Program-made: the position numbers and the translations under genes
In this document: piece after piece, positions 34,670 to 43,124 of the stretch
Layout of the letters: the number at the start of each line of letters is the position of its first letter
Position numbering within the stretch: the first letter of the stretch is position 1
Origin: Neobacillus dielmonensis
Lineage (GTDB): Bacteria; Bacillota; Bacilli; Bacillales; Cytobacillaceae
DNA: 54,004 bases
Assembly: GCF_000612665.1 (NCBI RefSeq)
Contig: NZ_HG942048.1
Location: 133,152-187,155 of the forward strand
Reading direction: 5' to 3'
The notes under the pieces: model-generated
Database searches by the model: none
What the model saw: only the letters and a program-made list of their open reading frames with translations
What the model was told of the DNA's origin: nothing

Positions 34670-35467
34670 ATGAAATGTTTTTCTATTGATTTAGATGGGA
34701 CGTTATTGAACTCTGGGCATGAAATTTCCGATGAAAATTTTAAGGCGCTGCAGGAGCTGAGGGAACAAGGGCATACCGTCATTGTTAACACTGGCCGGGC
34801 GGTTGAAGATGTGGTTAAATTCGAAGCTATTAAAACACTGCAGCTGCCTATTATTAGCATCAATGGAACGGTACTGTATTCTCATGCTGGGGAAATTCTG
34901 TATGAAGCCTCACTTCCAGTTTCATACTATCAGATTCTGATGCCAATTTTACAAGAGCTAGGATTATGGATTATGGTCTACACCAATCAAGGCGGTTTTC
35001 CATGTAGGAATCCAGAACTGCAAGATAAAAGTGTTGAAGAAATTGATGCGATTTTCCGGGAGTATGATTACAGCGAAATACTTAAGAAAGATCATCTCAA
35101 GATATACAAAATCATGGCGGTATCACGTGCAGATGAAATGGAAAAACTCGATCAGGCCCAACAAGCCGTTAAGGGGAAATTGGAAGTATCTATGGCTTCC
35201 TCCCATCTTAACAATGTTGAATTTACTTCCATTGAGGCTAATAAAGGGGCAGCATTGCTGCGTTATCAGCAATTGACTGAAACCAAATTTGATGAAATCT
35301 TCGCATTCGGTGACGGTGGAAATGACCTGGAACAATTCAAAGTGGCCACCACTTCTGTTGCAATGGGAAATGCCCCATTCCATATCCAACAAGAAGCGGA
35401 TATTATCACCAAAACCAACGATGAAAATGGCTTTGCTTATGCCGTCCGCCATTTATTAAATTTCTAA
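34670..35467 (+). CDS. Cof-type HAD-IIB family phosphatase
   Basis: The 265-residue hydrolase has motif I at the N-terminus (CFSIDLDGTLLNSG), motif II (VNTGRA), a IIB-type cap domain (about 85-190) and the C-terminal motif IV GDGGNDLEQF with the conserved Lys in IEANKGAAL. Cof proteins dephosphorylate sugar phosphates, FMN or pyridoxal phosphate; the substrate is not predictable. The ATG follows AAGGAAGGA. A T8-G7 run lies in its promoter region. Confidence 0.88.
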   Translation: MKCFSIDLDGTLLNSGHEISDENFKALQELREQGHTVIVNTGRAVEDVVKFEAIKTLQLPIISINGTVLYSHAGEILYEASLPVSYYQILMPILQELGLWIMVYTNQGGFPCRNPELQDKSVEEIDAIFREYDYSEILKKDHLKIYKIMAVSRADEMEKLDQAQQAVKGKLEVSMASSHLNNVEFTSIEANKGAALLRYQQLTETKFDEIFAFGDGGNDLEQFKVATTSVAMGNAPFHIQQEADIITKTNDENGFAYAVRHLLNF

Positions 35468-35476
35468 CAACTAAAC

Positions 35477-35510
35477 CCCCTGGACCTTATAATATGGTCC
35501 AGGGGTGTTT
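35477..35510. terminator. Bidirectional terminator between the HAD gene and ilvA
   Basis: CCCCTGGACC (35477-35486) and GGTCCAGGGG (35496-35505) form a perfect 10-bp stem, followed by TGTTTTT on the plus strand and by TTTAG on the minus strand. Confidence 0.85.
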
Positions 35511-35517
35511 TTGCAAA

Positions 35518-36729
35518 CTAAAAATTATCTTTGACCGCATACCCTTTGTTCTTAAGCACATTACATACTGTCTGAATGTGATCTTGATTTTTAGTCTCAA
35601 GTGAAAGCTCTAGTTGGGCATAGCCTGGATAAATATCCTCTCCGGCATGCTGCAGATCGACTGATAATATATTTGCATCCAGTTCAGTGATCGCACTCAG
35701 CACTCGCTGCAATTCGCCTGGCTTGTCTTTTAAAATCATGGAAAAATTAGCATACCGGCCTGACTCCACCATACCGCGTTCAATAATTCGTGAAATAAAA
35801 CTGACATCCACATTACCGCCGCTTATCACAGCAGCCACTTTCTTTTCCTTAAAATTGACCTTTTGATACAGCAATGAAGCTAAAGAAACGGCACCGGAAC
35901 CTTCAACCAAAAGTTTATTCCGTTCCAGCAATAATAGCATCGTCCTGGCAATCTCCATTTCATCAACACAAAATATATCATCGACATATTTCTTTACTAT
36001 CTCAAAAGGATGTTCACCAGGCTTCTTGACAGCGATTCCGTCTGCCATCGTTGGAGTAGAGTCGACCATGACCGGTTTGTTTTCCAGCAATGACTGCTTC
36101 ATGCTTGGGCAGGCAAGAGTTTGGACCCCATACACATGAATATTCGGGTTTGTCTCTTTCACAGCCATGGCAACTCCAGCAATCAGTCCACCACCGCCTA
36201 CAGGGCACAAAATTGCTTCTACATCCGGAAGCTGTTCTAAGATTTCCAACCCGACCGTACCTTGACCAGCGATAATCGCTTCGTCATCAAAGGCATGCAC
36301 AAAGGTTGCCCCCATTTCTTCCTTCAGTTGTAGTGCATGGGCTAAGGCATCATCAAACACATTTCCCTCTAATACTACCTCAGCACCATATTGTCTAGTA
36401 GCTGATATTTTGCTAAGCGGCGCCCCTTTTGGCATCACAATTGTACAAGGAATTCCCAGCATTGAGCTAGAATAGGCGACACCCTGGGCGTGATTGCCGG
36501 CGGAAGCGGCGATTACTCCTTTCGCCAGTTCTTCTTTTGATAAGGAAGTAAGCTTATTATAGGAGCCTCTTACTTTAAATGACCCCGTCTTTTGTAAGTT
36601 TTCCAGTTTTAGATACACTTGATTATGATGGGAAAGGTCGCTGAATGTTTGAGAAAAATCCAGCGGCATGGTATGGACTACTCCCTTCAGCTTTTCTTGG
36701 GCGGCCATAATATCATCCAAAGTGACCAA
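35518..36729 (-). CDS. ilvA: Threonine ammonia-lyase (threonine dehydratase), medium form with ACT domain
   Basis: The enzyme converts threonine to 2-oxobutyrate and ammonia, feeding isoleucine synthesis or threonine breakdown. The 403-residue protein has the PLP-lysine motif TGSFKVRGSYNKL near residue 50, AGNHAQGVAYSS, the glycine loop CPVGGGGLIAG, and a C-terminal ACT domain from about 325 (FSMILKDKPGELQRVLSAI). The start is TTG at 36729 after TAGGAGG. No ilv genes are adjacent. The medium-length form could be biosynthetic or catabolic. Confidence 0.9.
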   Translation of the reverse strand: MVTLDDIMAAQEKLKGVVHTMPLDFSQTFSDLSHHNQVYLKLENLQKTGSFKVRGSYNKLTSLSKEELAKGVIAASAGNHAQGVAYSSSMLGIPCTIVMPKGAPLSKISATRQYGAEVVLEGNVFDDALAHALQLKEEMGATFVHAFDDEAIIAGQGTVGLEILEQLPDVEAILCPVGGGGLIAGVAMAVKETNPNIHVYGVQTLACPSMKQSLLENKPVMVDSTPTMADGIAVKKPGEHPFEIVKKYVDDIFCVDEMEIARTMLLLLERNKLLVEGSGAVSLASLLYQKVNFKEKKVAAVISGGNVDVSFISRIIERGMVESGRYANFSMILKDKPGELQRVLSAITELDANILSVDLQHAGEDIYPGYAQLELSLETKNQDHIQTVCNVLKNKGYAVKDNF

Positions 36730-36861
36730 TTTCCAGACCTCCTAAAAACCTTGTCTTATTTTAGAATGCACTGGAAAAAATAAACTATTCTAATGGCAAA
36801 TAGAAATAGAAAAACGCCAGAACCCAAACTTCTGGCATTTTTGATGCGTTCGTCATTCTAT

Positions 36862-36915
36862 TGGGGCCTGTCCCCCATCTCTTTAACGCAGTACAGCAGT
36901 GGGGGACAGGCCCCA
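36862..36915. repeat. GC-rich palindromic repeat element, copy 5 (complete inverted pair)
   Basis: This is the cleanest copy. Perfect 15-bp arms TGGGGCCTGTCCCCC (36862-36876) and GGGGGACAGGCCCCA (36901-36915) flank a 24-base middle containing CTTTAACGCAGTACAG. Each arm is itself nearly palindromic. It lies between the formate-channel gene end and ilvA's 5' side, and immediately precedes the formate-channel stop. Confidence 0.9.
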
Positions 36916-36920
36916 CCCTT

Positions 36921-37745
36921 TTATCTGCTCCCGGTTTTGGCGATTGGTTTGACGGCCCGTGGTGCGTTAAGTGGCGCTTCGGTCTTTTTGTACGCGTGGA
37001 AATAGGCCATTGAGATGAATAGGACTCCGCCTATAGCGTTTCCCAAGAAGACGGGTACGAAGTTTCCAAGATATTCTGCCCAAGTGAATTGGCCTGCAAA
37101 AATGGCTGCTGGAATCACAAACATGTTGGCTACAACGTGCTGGAAACCTACGGCAACGAATGTCATGGTTGGCAACCAAATGCCAAGGATTTTACCGGAC
37201 ATATCTTCTGCCCCATAGGAAAGCCATACAGCCGATGCTACCAGCCAGTTACAGCCAATCCCAGAAAGAATTGCTTGCAAAAACGACGCGTCTAGTTTAT
37301 GCTGCGCCACATCAATAGTTTTAGTTAAAAACGGTTCTGCTTCCGTTAATCCAACCAAATGTCCAAAAACATAGGCTACAAAGACAGCACCAACAAAGTT
37401 GCTGACAGTCACCAGGAACCAGTTCCATGCAACTTGCTTTAATGTGACTTTTTTAGCCAGTTTGGCCATCGAGACTGCCATCATGTTGCCAGTTAAGAGT
37501 TCTCCCCCTGCCAGCAATGTTAAAACAAGCCCGATTGGAAACACAGATGCTCCTATTAAACTGCTAAGTCCTTGAAAATCACCTGTCAGTGTTGCCGTCA
37601 CACGGATAAACAGCAAATAGCCCAATGCAATAAAGGCACCTGCTTCAAACCCTAAGATTAATGTCCTTAATGTAGGATAATTGGCCTTCTTTGTTCCATA
37701 ATCGGCCGTGAGTTCCATAATTTTATCAGGTTTACTATACGCCAT
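36921..37745 (-). CDS. Formate/nitrite transporter (FNT) family channel
   Basis: The 274-residue membrane channel has six helices and FNT signs: GFEAGAFIALGYLLF, FPIGLVLTLLAGGELLTGNMM, and GFQHVVANMF with the conserved central histidine. Such channels pass formate, nitrite or hydrosulfide. YrhG of B. subtilis is a close type. The ATG at 37745 (MAYSKPD) is chosen because AAGGGAGA lies upstream and because a Rex-like box at 37776-37793 would otherwise lie in the coding region. Formate export with adhE during fermentation fits. Confidence 0.88.
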   Translation of the reverse strand: MAYSKPDKIMELTADYGTKKANYPTLRTLILGFEAGAFIALGYLLFIRVTATLTGDFQGLSSLIGASVFPIGLVLTLLAGGELLTGNMMAVSMAKLAKKVTLKQVAWNWFLVTVSNFVGAVFVAYVFGHLVGLTEAEPFLTKTIDVAQHKLDASFLQAILSGIGCNWLVASAVWLSYGAEDMSGKILGIWLPTMTFVAVGFQHVVANMFVIPAAIFAGQFTWAEYLGNFVPVFLGNAIGGVLFISMAYFHAYKKTEAPLNAPRAVKPIAKTGSR

Positions 37746-37775
37746 ACGATTGTCTCCCTTATGTAAAAATAAACT

Positions 37776-37793
37776 TTGTGAAACAATTAACAT
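37776..37793. promoter_or_regulatory. Rex-like operator upstream of the formate/nitrite channel
   Basis: TTGTGAAACAATTAACAT agrees with the first adhE Rex box at 16 of 18 positions, including the full left arm TTGTGAA. The right arm is TTAACAT in place of TTCACAA. It ends about 30 bases upstream of the chosen start. Confidence 0.6.
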
Positions 37794-37863
37794 ATTTATT
37801 TTACCTTACATAATAGGAAAACAATGTGAACGTTTTAGTAACATTATAATCCGACGAAATAAT

Positions 37864-38805
37864 TTAAATGTTTAATATTTGATCAGTCAGATATTGGCTT
37901 TCAATCATTTTTATTTTTTCATAGAGTTGTTTATTTACAGGTACAGCTGCACCATGTTTGTCTGCTAATTTTATGACCGCTCCCGAAAACAATTCCACTT
38001 CGCTATAACGTTTTGCTTCAACATCTTGAGCCATTGAAGGCTTTCCGTCTGGACTCAGTGTGGCAAGGACACGCAGCCAATAATCCAAATCCTCTTCGGT
38101 TAAAGGAATCCCTTCTTTTTCGGAGAGTGCAATGACCTCACGCATCGCGGCAATCATTGTATTCCTTGCTTCGCCCTCTCTTTGTATCTCCCCATAATTG
38201 CTTTGATAGACTGCCACCGTTTGATTGACACCGACGTTCAGCATGAATTTTCCCCACAGACGCTTCATCATATCGGAATCCAACTGGTAAGGGACCCCTG
38301 TCTTTTCAAAAAATTCGGCGACTGCCTTCATCCGATCGGATATGGCGCCCGGTTCGCACTCACCAAAGCAGAGCATCCCCATATGGTCATAGGTAAGCTG
38401 ATTCCCAACTTTTACCGCATCCATCCCTTGGGCGACACAATATAAAAGCTTATTACGCCCATAGGTTTCACCAATAATCTCTTCACTTGAAATCCCATTT
38501 AATGCTGATAGAATGATGGTGTTTTCTCCAACGTGGTTTCTTACTTTTTGTATCGCATCTTGCAGCCCATCAAATTTCACGGTAAAAATAAGCAAATCCG
38601 CCGGTTCACAAGCTTCGTCTGGTGTTACATAATGAAAGTCACAGCGTTCCCCATTACAATAAACGCCTTCTTGTTCGTACCGATTCCTGCGCCCTTTATC
38701 AGCAATAATTCGTAAGTCTGCTTTCGGCATATTTTTAGAAAATTGATGTCCAAATAAAATTCCTAGTGCACCCAATCCAATAATTGAAACCTTTCGTATT
38801 TCCAA
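37864..38805 (-). CDS. 2-dehydropantoate 2-reductase family protein (ApbA/PanE)
   Basis: This 313-residue NADPH-dependent reductase has the Rossmann motif VSIIGLGALGILFGHQF near the N-terminus, FTVKFDGLQDAI, NGISSEE (KN-type active region) and LWGKFMLNVGVNQ with the catalytic Lys. PanE makes pantoate for coenzyme A, but Bacillus has several paralogues, so no symbol is given. The start is uncertain: TTG at 38805 is preferred because a consensus promoter -10 (38846-38851) lies right at an upstream ATG (38844), making that ATG unlikely. Confidence 0.8.
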   Translation of the reverse strand: MEIRKVSIIGLGALGILFGHQFSKNMPKADLRIIADKGRRNRYEQEGVYCNGERCDFHYVTPDEACEPADLLIFTVKFDGLQDAIQKVRNHVGENTIILSALNGISSEEIIGETYGRNKLLYCVAQGMDAVKVGNQLTYDHMGMLCFGECEPGAISDRMKAVAEFFEKTGVPYQLDSDMMKRLWGKFMLNVGVNQTVAVYQSNYGEIQREGEARNTMIAAMREVIALSEKEGIPLTEEDLDYWLRVLATLSPDGKPSMAQDVEAKRYSEVELFSGAVIKLADKHGAAVPVNKQLYEKIKMIESQYLTDQILNI

Positions 38806-38845
38806 ACCTAAACGAATCCCCTTTCTGCTGTTAAACTCTAGCATT

Positions 38846-38875
38846 ATTATACCGTTTCGGATAAATTATTTTCAA
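38846..38875 (-). promoter_or_regulatory. Promoter of the PanE-like gene
   Basis: On the minus strand TTGAAA (38870-38875) and a perfect TATAAT (38846-38851) are 18 bases apart. The start point would fall near 38839, which argues against a start codon at 38844. Confidence 0.6.
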
Positions 38876-38919
38876 AAATAAAAAAACTTAGAAGAGTAAT
38901 AAAAAGACAATTGCAAATC

Positions 38920-39555
38920 TCACTCACTCTTCTGTTCTAAATAATCCATGATAGCAGGTAATACTTTTTCAAAATAAGGCGGAACATGCTGGACAAATTG
39001 TTCCTTAGTTAAATCCTCTAAAAACTTCTTTCTGCTTCCGTCATCCTGCACCTTAAACCCCTCCGCTGGAACCCGTTCAAGTTCGCCTAGCCAAAGTTCA
39101 AAAAAGGAGCGAAAGGGTATTCTGACGATCCCCGAGACTTCCTCTAACTGAAGCTTATAGTCCACAAAATGATGCGTGGACTCATACAAGAAAACATGGG
39201 CATGTTCATTATCTTTTAAACTTTCACTAATAGCACTGTAGGAAACAATTCCTAATGGAACAAGTTCGTCCATTGATAGGCTAATACCAATCTCTTCCTT
39301 TACCTCTCTGATGCCATCTTGGACTGTCTCATCCGCTAATAAATGACCTGCTGCAGTAATATCCAGCAAATTAGGGTAATCTTTTTTCCTGTGGCTGCGA
39401 ATTTGCAAATAAATATAGTCAATACCAGCCTCATGCCCTATAAACCAGCAATGAAAAACTTCATGCCAGAGCCCCAGCCGATGTACTTCAGACCGTGGCG
39501 CTGTTCCAATATAGTTTCGTTCTCTATCAAAAATTTTCAAGACTTCGGTTTCCAT
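38920..39555 (-). CDS. Nudix hydrolase
   Basis: The 211-residue protein has a Nudix box AAGHLLADETVQDGIREVKE EIGI around residues 75-98, with the catalytic REVKEE helix; the segment between the first Glu and the REx part is one residue shorter than the canonical spacing. The N-terminal start METEVLKIFDRERNYIGTA and VHRLGLWHEVFHCWFIG are typical of the isopentenyl-diphosphate-isomerase-like Nudix group, but its substrate is unknown. The ATG at 39555 is preceded by AAAGGAG; 19 codons of open frame upstream are ignored. It lies 34 bases after the nitronate monooxygenase gene, in one operon. Confidence 0.85.
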   Translation of the reverse strand: METEVLKIFDRERNYIGTAPRSEVHRLGLWHEVFHCWFIGHEAGIDYIYLQIRSHRKKDYPNLLDITAAGHLLADETVQDGIREVKEEIGISLSMDELVPLGIVSYSAISESLKDNEHAHVFLYESTHHFVDYKLQLEEVSGIVRIPFRSFFELWLGELERVPAEGFKVQDDGSRKKFLEDLTKEQFVQHVPPYFEKVLPAIMDYLEQKSE

Positions 39556-39589
39556 AAATACATCTCCTTTATGATGTAATTTTATTGCT

Positions 39590-40654
39590 CTATAGGATTC
39601 GCTTCGCTCCATTAATTAGATTTTCTATTAATTGGGCAGCCGATAGGTTGGACTGTAAAAGCCTTGTACCCTGTCCAGCCCATAGTGCCATATATTCAGG
39701 GTTGTTTTGACTTGAAGCTTCCCTACGGATATCACCCGTTAAAGTATTTTGAGTAGGGAAATCTGCCGGGGCGATGCCGGCTTTTTCGTATTCCTGAATG
39801 AATTGATTTTTTATGCCTCGAGCAGGACGGCCGGAAAAAACTTTCGTTATCACCGTACTTTCTTCGTTGCTGCTGATCAAAGCATGCTTATACTCAGGAT
39901 GAGCACCGGACTCGAGAGTTGTTAGGAATGCTGTTCCCATTTGTACCCCTTGCGCTCCTAATGCTAATGCAGCAACAAGACCCCTGCTGTCCATAATTCC
40001 TCCAGCTGCCACGACCGGAACTGAAACGGCATCAACTACTTGTGGGACAAGCGAAAAGGTTCCAATTAATCCCCCATTGGTATCGCCCTCAATTTCAAAG
40101 GTTCCGCGGTGTCCGCCAGCATCGCTTCCCTGCGCCACGATGATATCTGCCCCATTTTCTTCAGCAATCAACGCCTCACGAACCGTTGTCACCATTGAAG
40201 TTATTTTGATATTCCGTTTCTTTAATTCTAAAACTTTATGTTTCGGTAGCACACCAAACGCTGTTGAGGTAATCGGCACTTTTTCTTCCAGGATTATTCT
40301 AAACTGATCTTCAAAAAAATTAGTCGTTATTACTGGTTGGGAGATATCTTTAATTTGTAGTTTGGCCCTAATGGCGTTTAACACCTTTTGCGATTCTTCC
40401 ACACCTTCATACTGATCGTTCCAATTTGTACAAAACAAGTTAACCGCAAATGGTTTAGTCGTTTTTTGTTTTATTTTTCGGATAGCCGTCTTCATATCTT
40501 CAGGCTTCATGTAAGCCGCGCCCAGTGTTCCAAGTCCGCCAGCATTAGAAACATTAGCCACTAGTCCTGGTGTTGTCGGACCTCCGGCCATACCTGCCTG
40601 AATGATGGGATAAGTAATCTCAAGAATCCTACATAAATCGGTGTTTAGTTTCAA
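39590..40654 (-). CDS. Nitronate monooxygenase family FMN enzyme
   Basis: This 354-residue TIM-barrel flavoenzyme of the NMO/2-nitropropane dioxygenase family has PIIQAGMAGGPTTPGLVANV at the N-terminus, AQGSDAGGHRG (with the catalytic His), and VPVVAAGGIMDSRGLVAALALG and GVQMGTAFL for FMN phosphate. It detoxifies propionate-3-nitronate or related compounds, or acts as an FMN oxidoreductase of unknown substrate. It is upstream of the Nudix gene in one operon. Confidence 0.88.
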   Translation of the reverse strand: MKLNTDLCRILEITYPIIQAGMAGGPTTPGLVANVSNAGGLGTLGAAYMKPEDMKTAIRKIKQKTTKPFAVNLFCTNWNDQYEGVEESQKVLNAIRAKLQIKDISQPVITTNFFEDQFRIILEEKVPITSTAFGVLPKHKVLELKKRNIKITSMVTTVREALIAEENGADIIVAQGSDAGGHRGTFEIEGDTNGGLIGTFSLVPQVVDAVSVPVVAAGGIMDSRGLVAALALGAQGVQMGTAFLTTLESGAHPEYKHALISSNEESTVITKVFSGRPARGIKNQFIQEYEKAGIAPADFPTQNTLTGDIRREASSQNNPEYMALWAGQGTRLLQSNLSAAQLIENLINGAKRIL

Positions 40655-40845
40655 TGTTTTCCCACTCTCCCATACCCTTTTCCAAAATTTATTTATTCTT
40701 ATTCTACCGAACTTTTATTCGAATGAAAAATAGGAATTTACTCATTATAATCTTGTTTTTTCACATCCTTGAAGGAATATCACGTTTTCACAGTGAATAA
40801 ATTAGTTAAAATTTACTTTGTGCCATTCACGAAAGGATGTCCTTT

Positions 40846-41670
40846 ATGACAAATGAACTAAAGATTATTCGTGTTCCTATCCATACACCAACCATTTTGC
40901 CGCACACAACCACTAACTGTTATTTAATTGGTAATGAGCAAGAATGTTTGCTAGTCGATGCTGGATATGATGTCCCAGAAACCAAGCAGCTTTTAGAAAA
41001 AGCAATCGCTGAAAACAAATTGGCTGTACCAAAGACTATTGTCCTTACGCATTCCCATCCGGATCATGCCCCAGGAGTCCGTCAATTAACGGATTGGGGC
41101 CCTACAGTTTATTGCCATAGAGAAGAAGAGCAAACGTCGCTTGATGCGATATCACCGTGGTCCAAGATTGCTTTTTTGGACGATGGTGACCTTCTCACTA
41201 TTGGGAATGAGAAAATAACTATTCTACATGCGCCTGGTCATACTTCCGGTCACTTGAATCTTTATATTCCTGCAAATAAAGTGCTTATTGCCGGTGATAA
41301 TATTGTCGCCGAGGGTACGTCGTGGATAGGGCCGCCAGACGGTGATATGGGCGATTATTTGCAAACGCTAACAAGATTAAAGCAGTTGGATTTAACCAGG
41401 ATTGGTCCAGGCCATGGCGGTTGGGTGGAGAACCCTTATGAACACATTAATTTTGTCATCAATCGGAGATTACATCGTGAAAACCAGATTAAGAGTTTGC
41501 TATCAGAACATAAAGAGCTAACTTCTGAAAAACTAACGAGTATGATTTATCAGGAGCTTCCCCATCCCAGCGTTTTTGAATTTGCCAAACGAACAACCGA
41601 AGCACATTTAACAAAATTAATGAAAGATGGCGCCGTGTCCCTGCAAGATTCTGTTTATTCATTAGTATAA
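40846..41670 (+). CDS. MBL fold metallo-hydrolase
   Basis: This 274-residue metallo-beta-lactamase-fold protein has the metal motif LTHSHPDHAPG, APGHTSGHLNLY, AGDNIVAEG and GPGHGG, giving a full dinuclear zinc site, plus a C-terminal winged-helix-like tail (about 215-274) seen in LACTB2-like enzymes. LACTB2-like proteins hydrolyse thioesters or RNA; the substrate here is unknown. The ATG at 40846 lies nine bases after AAAGG; an ATG three codons earlier touches that site. Confidence 0.85.
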   Translation: MTNELKIIRVPIHTPTILPHTTTNCYLIGNEQECLLVDAGYDVPETKQLLEKAIAENKLAVPKTIVLTHSHPDHAPGVRQLTDWGPTVYCHREEEQTSLDAISPWSKIAFLDDGDLLTIGNEKITILHAPGHTSGHLNLYIPANKVLIAGDNIVAEGTSWIGPPDGDMGDYLQTLTRLKQLDLTRIGPGHGGWVENPYEHINFVINRRLHRENQIKSLLSEHKELTSEKLTSMIYQELPHPSVFEFAKRTTEAHLTKLMKDGAVSLQDSVYSLV

Positions 41671-41694
41671 TAGCTGTTATTTCCAAAAAGAAAT

Positions 41695-41724
41695 GGGCAC
41701 TGAATGACCAGTGCCCGTATTTTT
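41695..41724 (+). terminator. Terminator of the MBL gene
   Basis: GGGCACTG (41695-41702) and CAGTGCCC (41709-41716) form an 8-bp stem, followed by GTATTTTT. Confidence 0.8.
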
Positions 41725-41750
41725 CTTTCCTACCAGGCTGTGCAACAGAT

Positions 41751-41834
41751 TTACCGGCACTTTTGGAATGCTTATCGGCATTTCATATCCCTCTATCAAC
41801 CGTTTTGCCTTTATTACCGGCATGTTTCATTTCC
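41751..41834. repeat. Four degenerate 21-bp tandem repeats (TTAYCGGCA units)
   Basis: TTACCGGCA at 41751, TTATCGGCA at 41772 and TTACCGGCA at 41814 are spaced 21 and 42 bases, with a decayed unit (CTATCAACCG) at 41793. The rest of each unit is T-rich (TTTTGGAATGC, TTTCATATCC). Similar CCGGCA repeats occur between genes in Bacillus relatives (from memory). It lies between convergent transcription units. Confidence 0.6.
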
Positions 41835-41844
41835 AACATTTCTA

Positions 41845-41866
41845 AAGCCAGGCCGTAGCCTGGCTT
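41845..41866 (-). terminator. Terminator of the peptide transporter operon
   Basis: AAGCCAGGC (41845-41853) and GCCTGGCTT (41858-41866) form a 9-bp stem with loop CGTA; the minus-strand tail is only moderately T-rich. Confidence 0.55.
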
Positions 41867-41884
41867 ACTTATTGCTATCTTTTT

Positions 41885-43105
41885 TCATGTTTTTCCATTT
41901 AAAAAATACAAAATCGCAGTCCGATAGATTTGCGTGGTAATTGCCAATTCCTCAATGTCCACATATTCATTGACATGGTGTGGAATCTCGCGGTCGCCGG
42001 CACCGGTGGTCACAATCGGGACACCCGCCAAATGCAAAAATGTTCCGTCCGTCGCGCCGGGAACACCATTATAGACCGGTTCCTGCCCAGTAGCTTGCCG
42101 GTAGGCCCCAGAAATCGCCGTCACAATTGGATGATTGGGGTCCGTTTTTGTCCAAGGCCTGTCCTCAATCACCTCAAACTCCGCCCTGAAATTGTGATCA
42201 ATTTGTGTAAGCCGATCAATAATGGATTGGATATCGGCTTTAAGCTGCTCATGGTCCTGCCCTGGAATCGTCCTGATGTCGAGCGCGGACATGCAATGAT
42301 CCGGCATCACATTAATTTGCGGATCCCCGGATACGGGTGCCTGCAAAATCGTCGGGGTAATACTCGGCCAGCCTAGTTCAGGGTCACGTCCCACCCGCTG
42401 TTTTTCTCTCCGTTCCAATAGTTCTAGTTCGCAAATAATCTTAGCCATTCGGGTAATCGGGTTGATGCCGCTTAATGGCATCGCCCCATGGGCCATTTTA
42501 CCGAACGTCCGGACGAGCACGCGCATGGCCCCTTTTTGCGAAATACAAATTTGATTTTCTTCGGGTTCGCAAATAATGGCGCCATCCACTCCATTGGCCC
42601 AGCCCCGCTTGATAAAATGCTTGATGCCGATCATCATGTCTTCCTCATCGCACGGGATACAGAGAATAATTTTTCCTCTGAAACTCTCTTTACCTTCCAA
42701 AATCGACTGAACCGCCGTGATGGCGCAGGCCAAATTTCCTTTGGTATCATTTGTCCCCCTGCCGTACATCCTGCCGTCCACAATCTCCGCGCCAAACGGG
42801 TCGTAGTTCCATTGCGACCGGTCGCCCTCTGTCACGACATCCGTATGGCCTTCAAGGAGAATCGTTTTTCCGGGAACACCAGAATCGAGAATCCCGATGA
42901 CATTCAGCCTGCCGGGTACAACCTCCTCAATATGAACTTCCAAACCCAGCTGTTTTATAAAATCAGCCGTAAACAGAGCCACTTTTTGCTCATTTCCATC
43001 CGGCTGCTTGGGCCGGTAGACACTTGGAATCCGGACTAGTTTTTGTGTCAAATCTATTACTCTTTGCCTGTCTCTCAAAAAGCGTTCATCCTTTGCTAAT
43101 GTCAA
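41885..43105 (-). CDS. M20 family ArgE/DapE-type deacylase
   Basis: The 406-residue metallo-hydrolase has zinc motifs LLEGHTDVVTEG, GRGTNDTKGNLAC, IPCDEEDMMIG (general base) and the C-terminal EIPHHVNEYVD with GVPGATDGTFL before it. ArgE/DapE enzymes cleave N-acyl groups from amino acids or peptides. It is last in a seven-gene operon with a peptide ABC importer, 19 bases after the permease gene. The imported peptide or acyl-amino acid may be its substrate (inference). The start is TTG at 43105 after GAGGTGAAG. Confidence 0.82.
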   Translation of the reverse strand: MTLAKDERFLRDRQRVIDLTQKLVRIPSVYRPKQPDGNEQKVALFTADFIKQLGLEVHIEEVVPGRLNVIGILDSGVPGKTILLEGHTDVVTEGDRSQWNYDPFGAEIVDGRMYGRGTNDTKGNLACAITAVQSILEGKESFRGKIILCIPCDEEDMMIGIKHFIKRGWANGVDGAIICEPEENQICISQKGAMRVLVRTFGKMAHGAMPLSGINPITRMAKIICELELLERREKQRVGRDPELGWPSITPTILQAPVSGDPQINVMPDHCMSALDIRTIPGQDHEQLKADIQSIIDRLTQIDHNFRAEFEVIEDRPWTKTDPNHPIVTAISGAYRQATGQEPVYNGVPGATDGTFLHLAGVPIVTTGAGDREIPHHVNEYVDIEELAITTQIYRTAILYFLNGKT

Positions 43106-43124
43106 ACCACTTCACCTCAAAGAT

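Noticed and set aside
41930..42376. Plus-strand open frame of 148 codons
   Set aside because: Antisense to the same deacylase gene, no ribosome site, unnatural His/Arg-rich product.
42488..43039. Plus-strand open frame of 183 codons opposite the M20 deacylase
   Set aside because: Antisense to a conserved gene in a GC-richer stretch, where long chance frames are common; no start signals.
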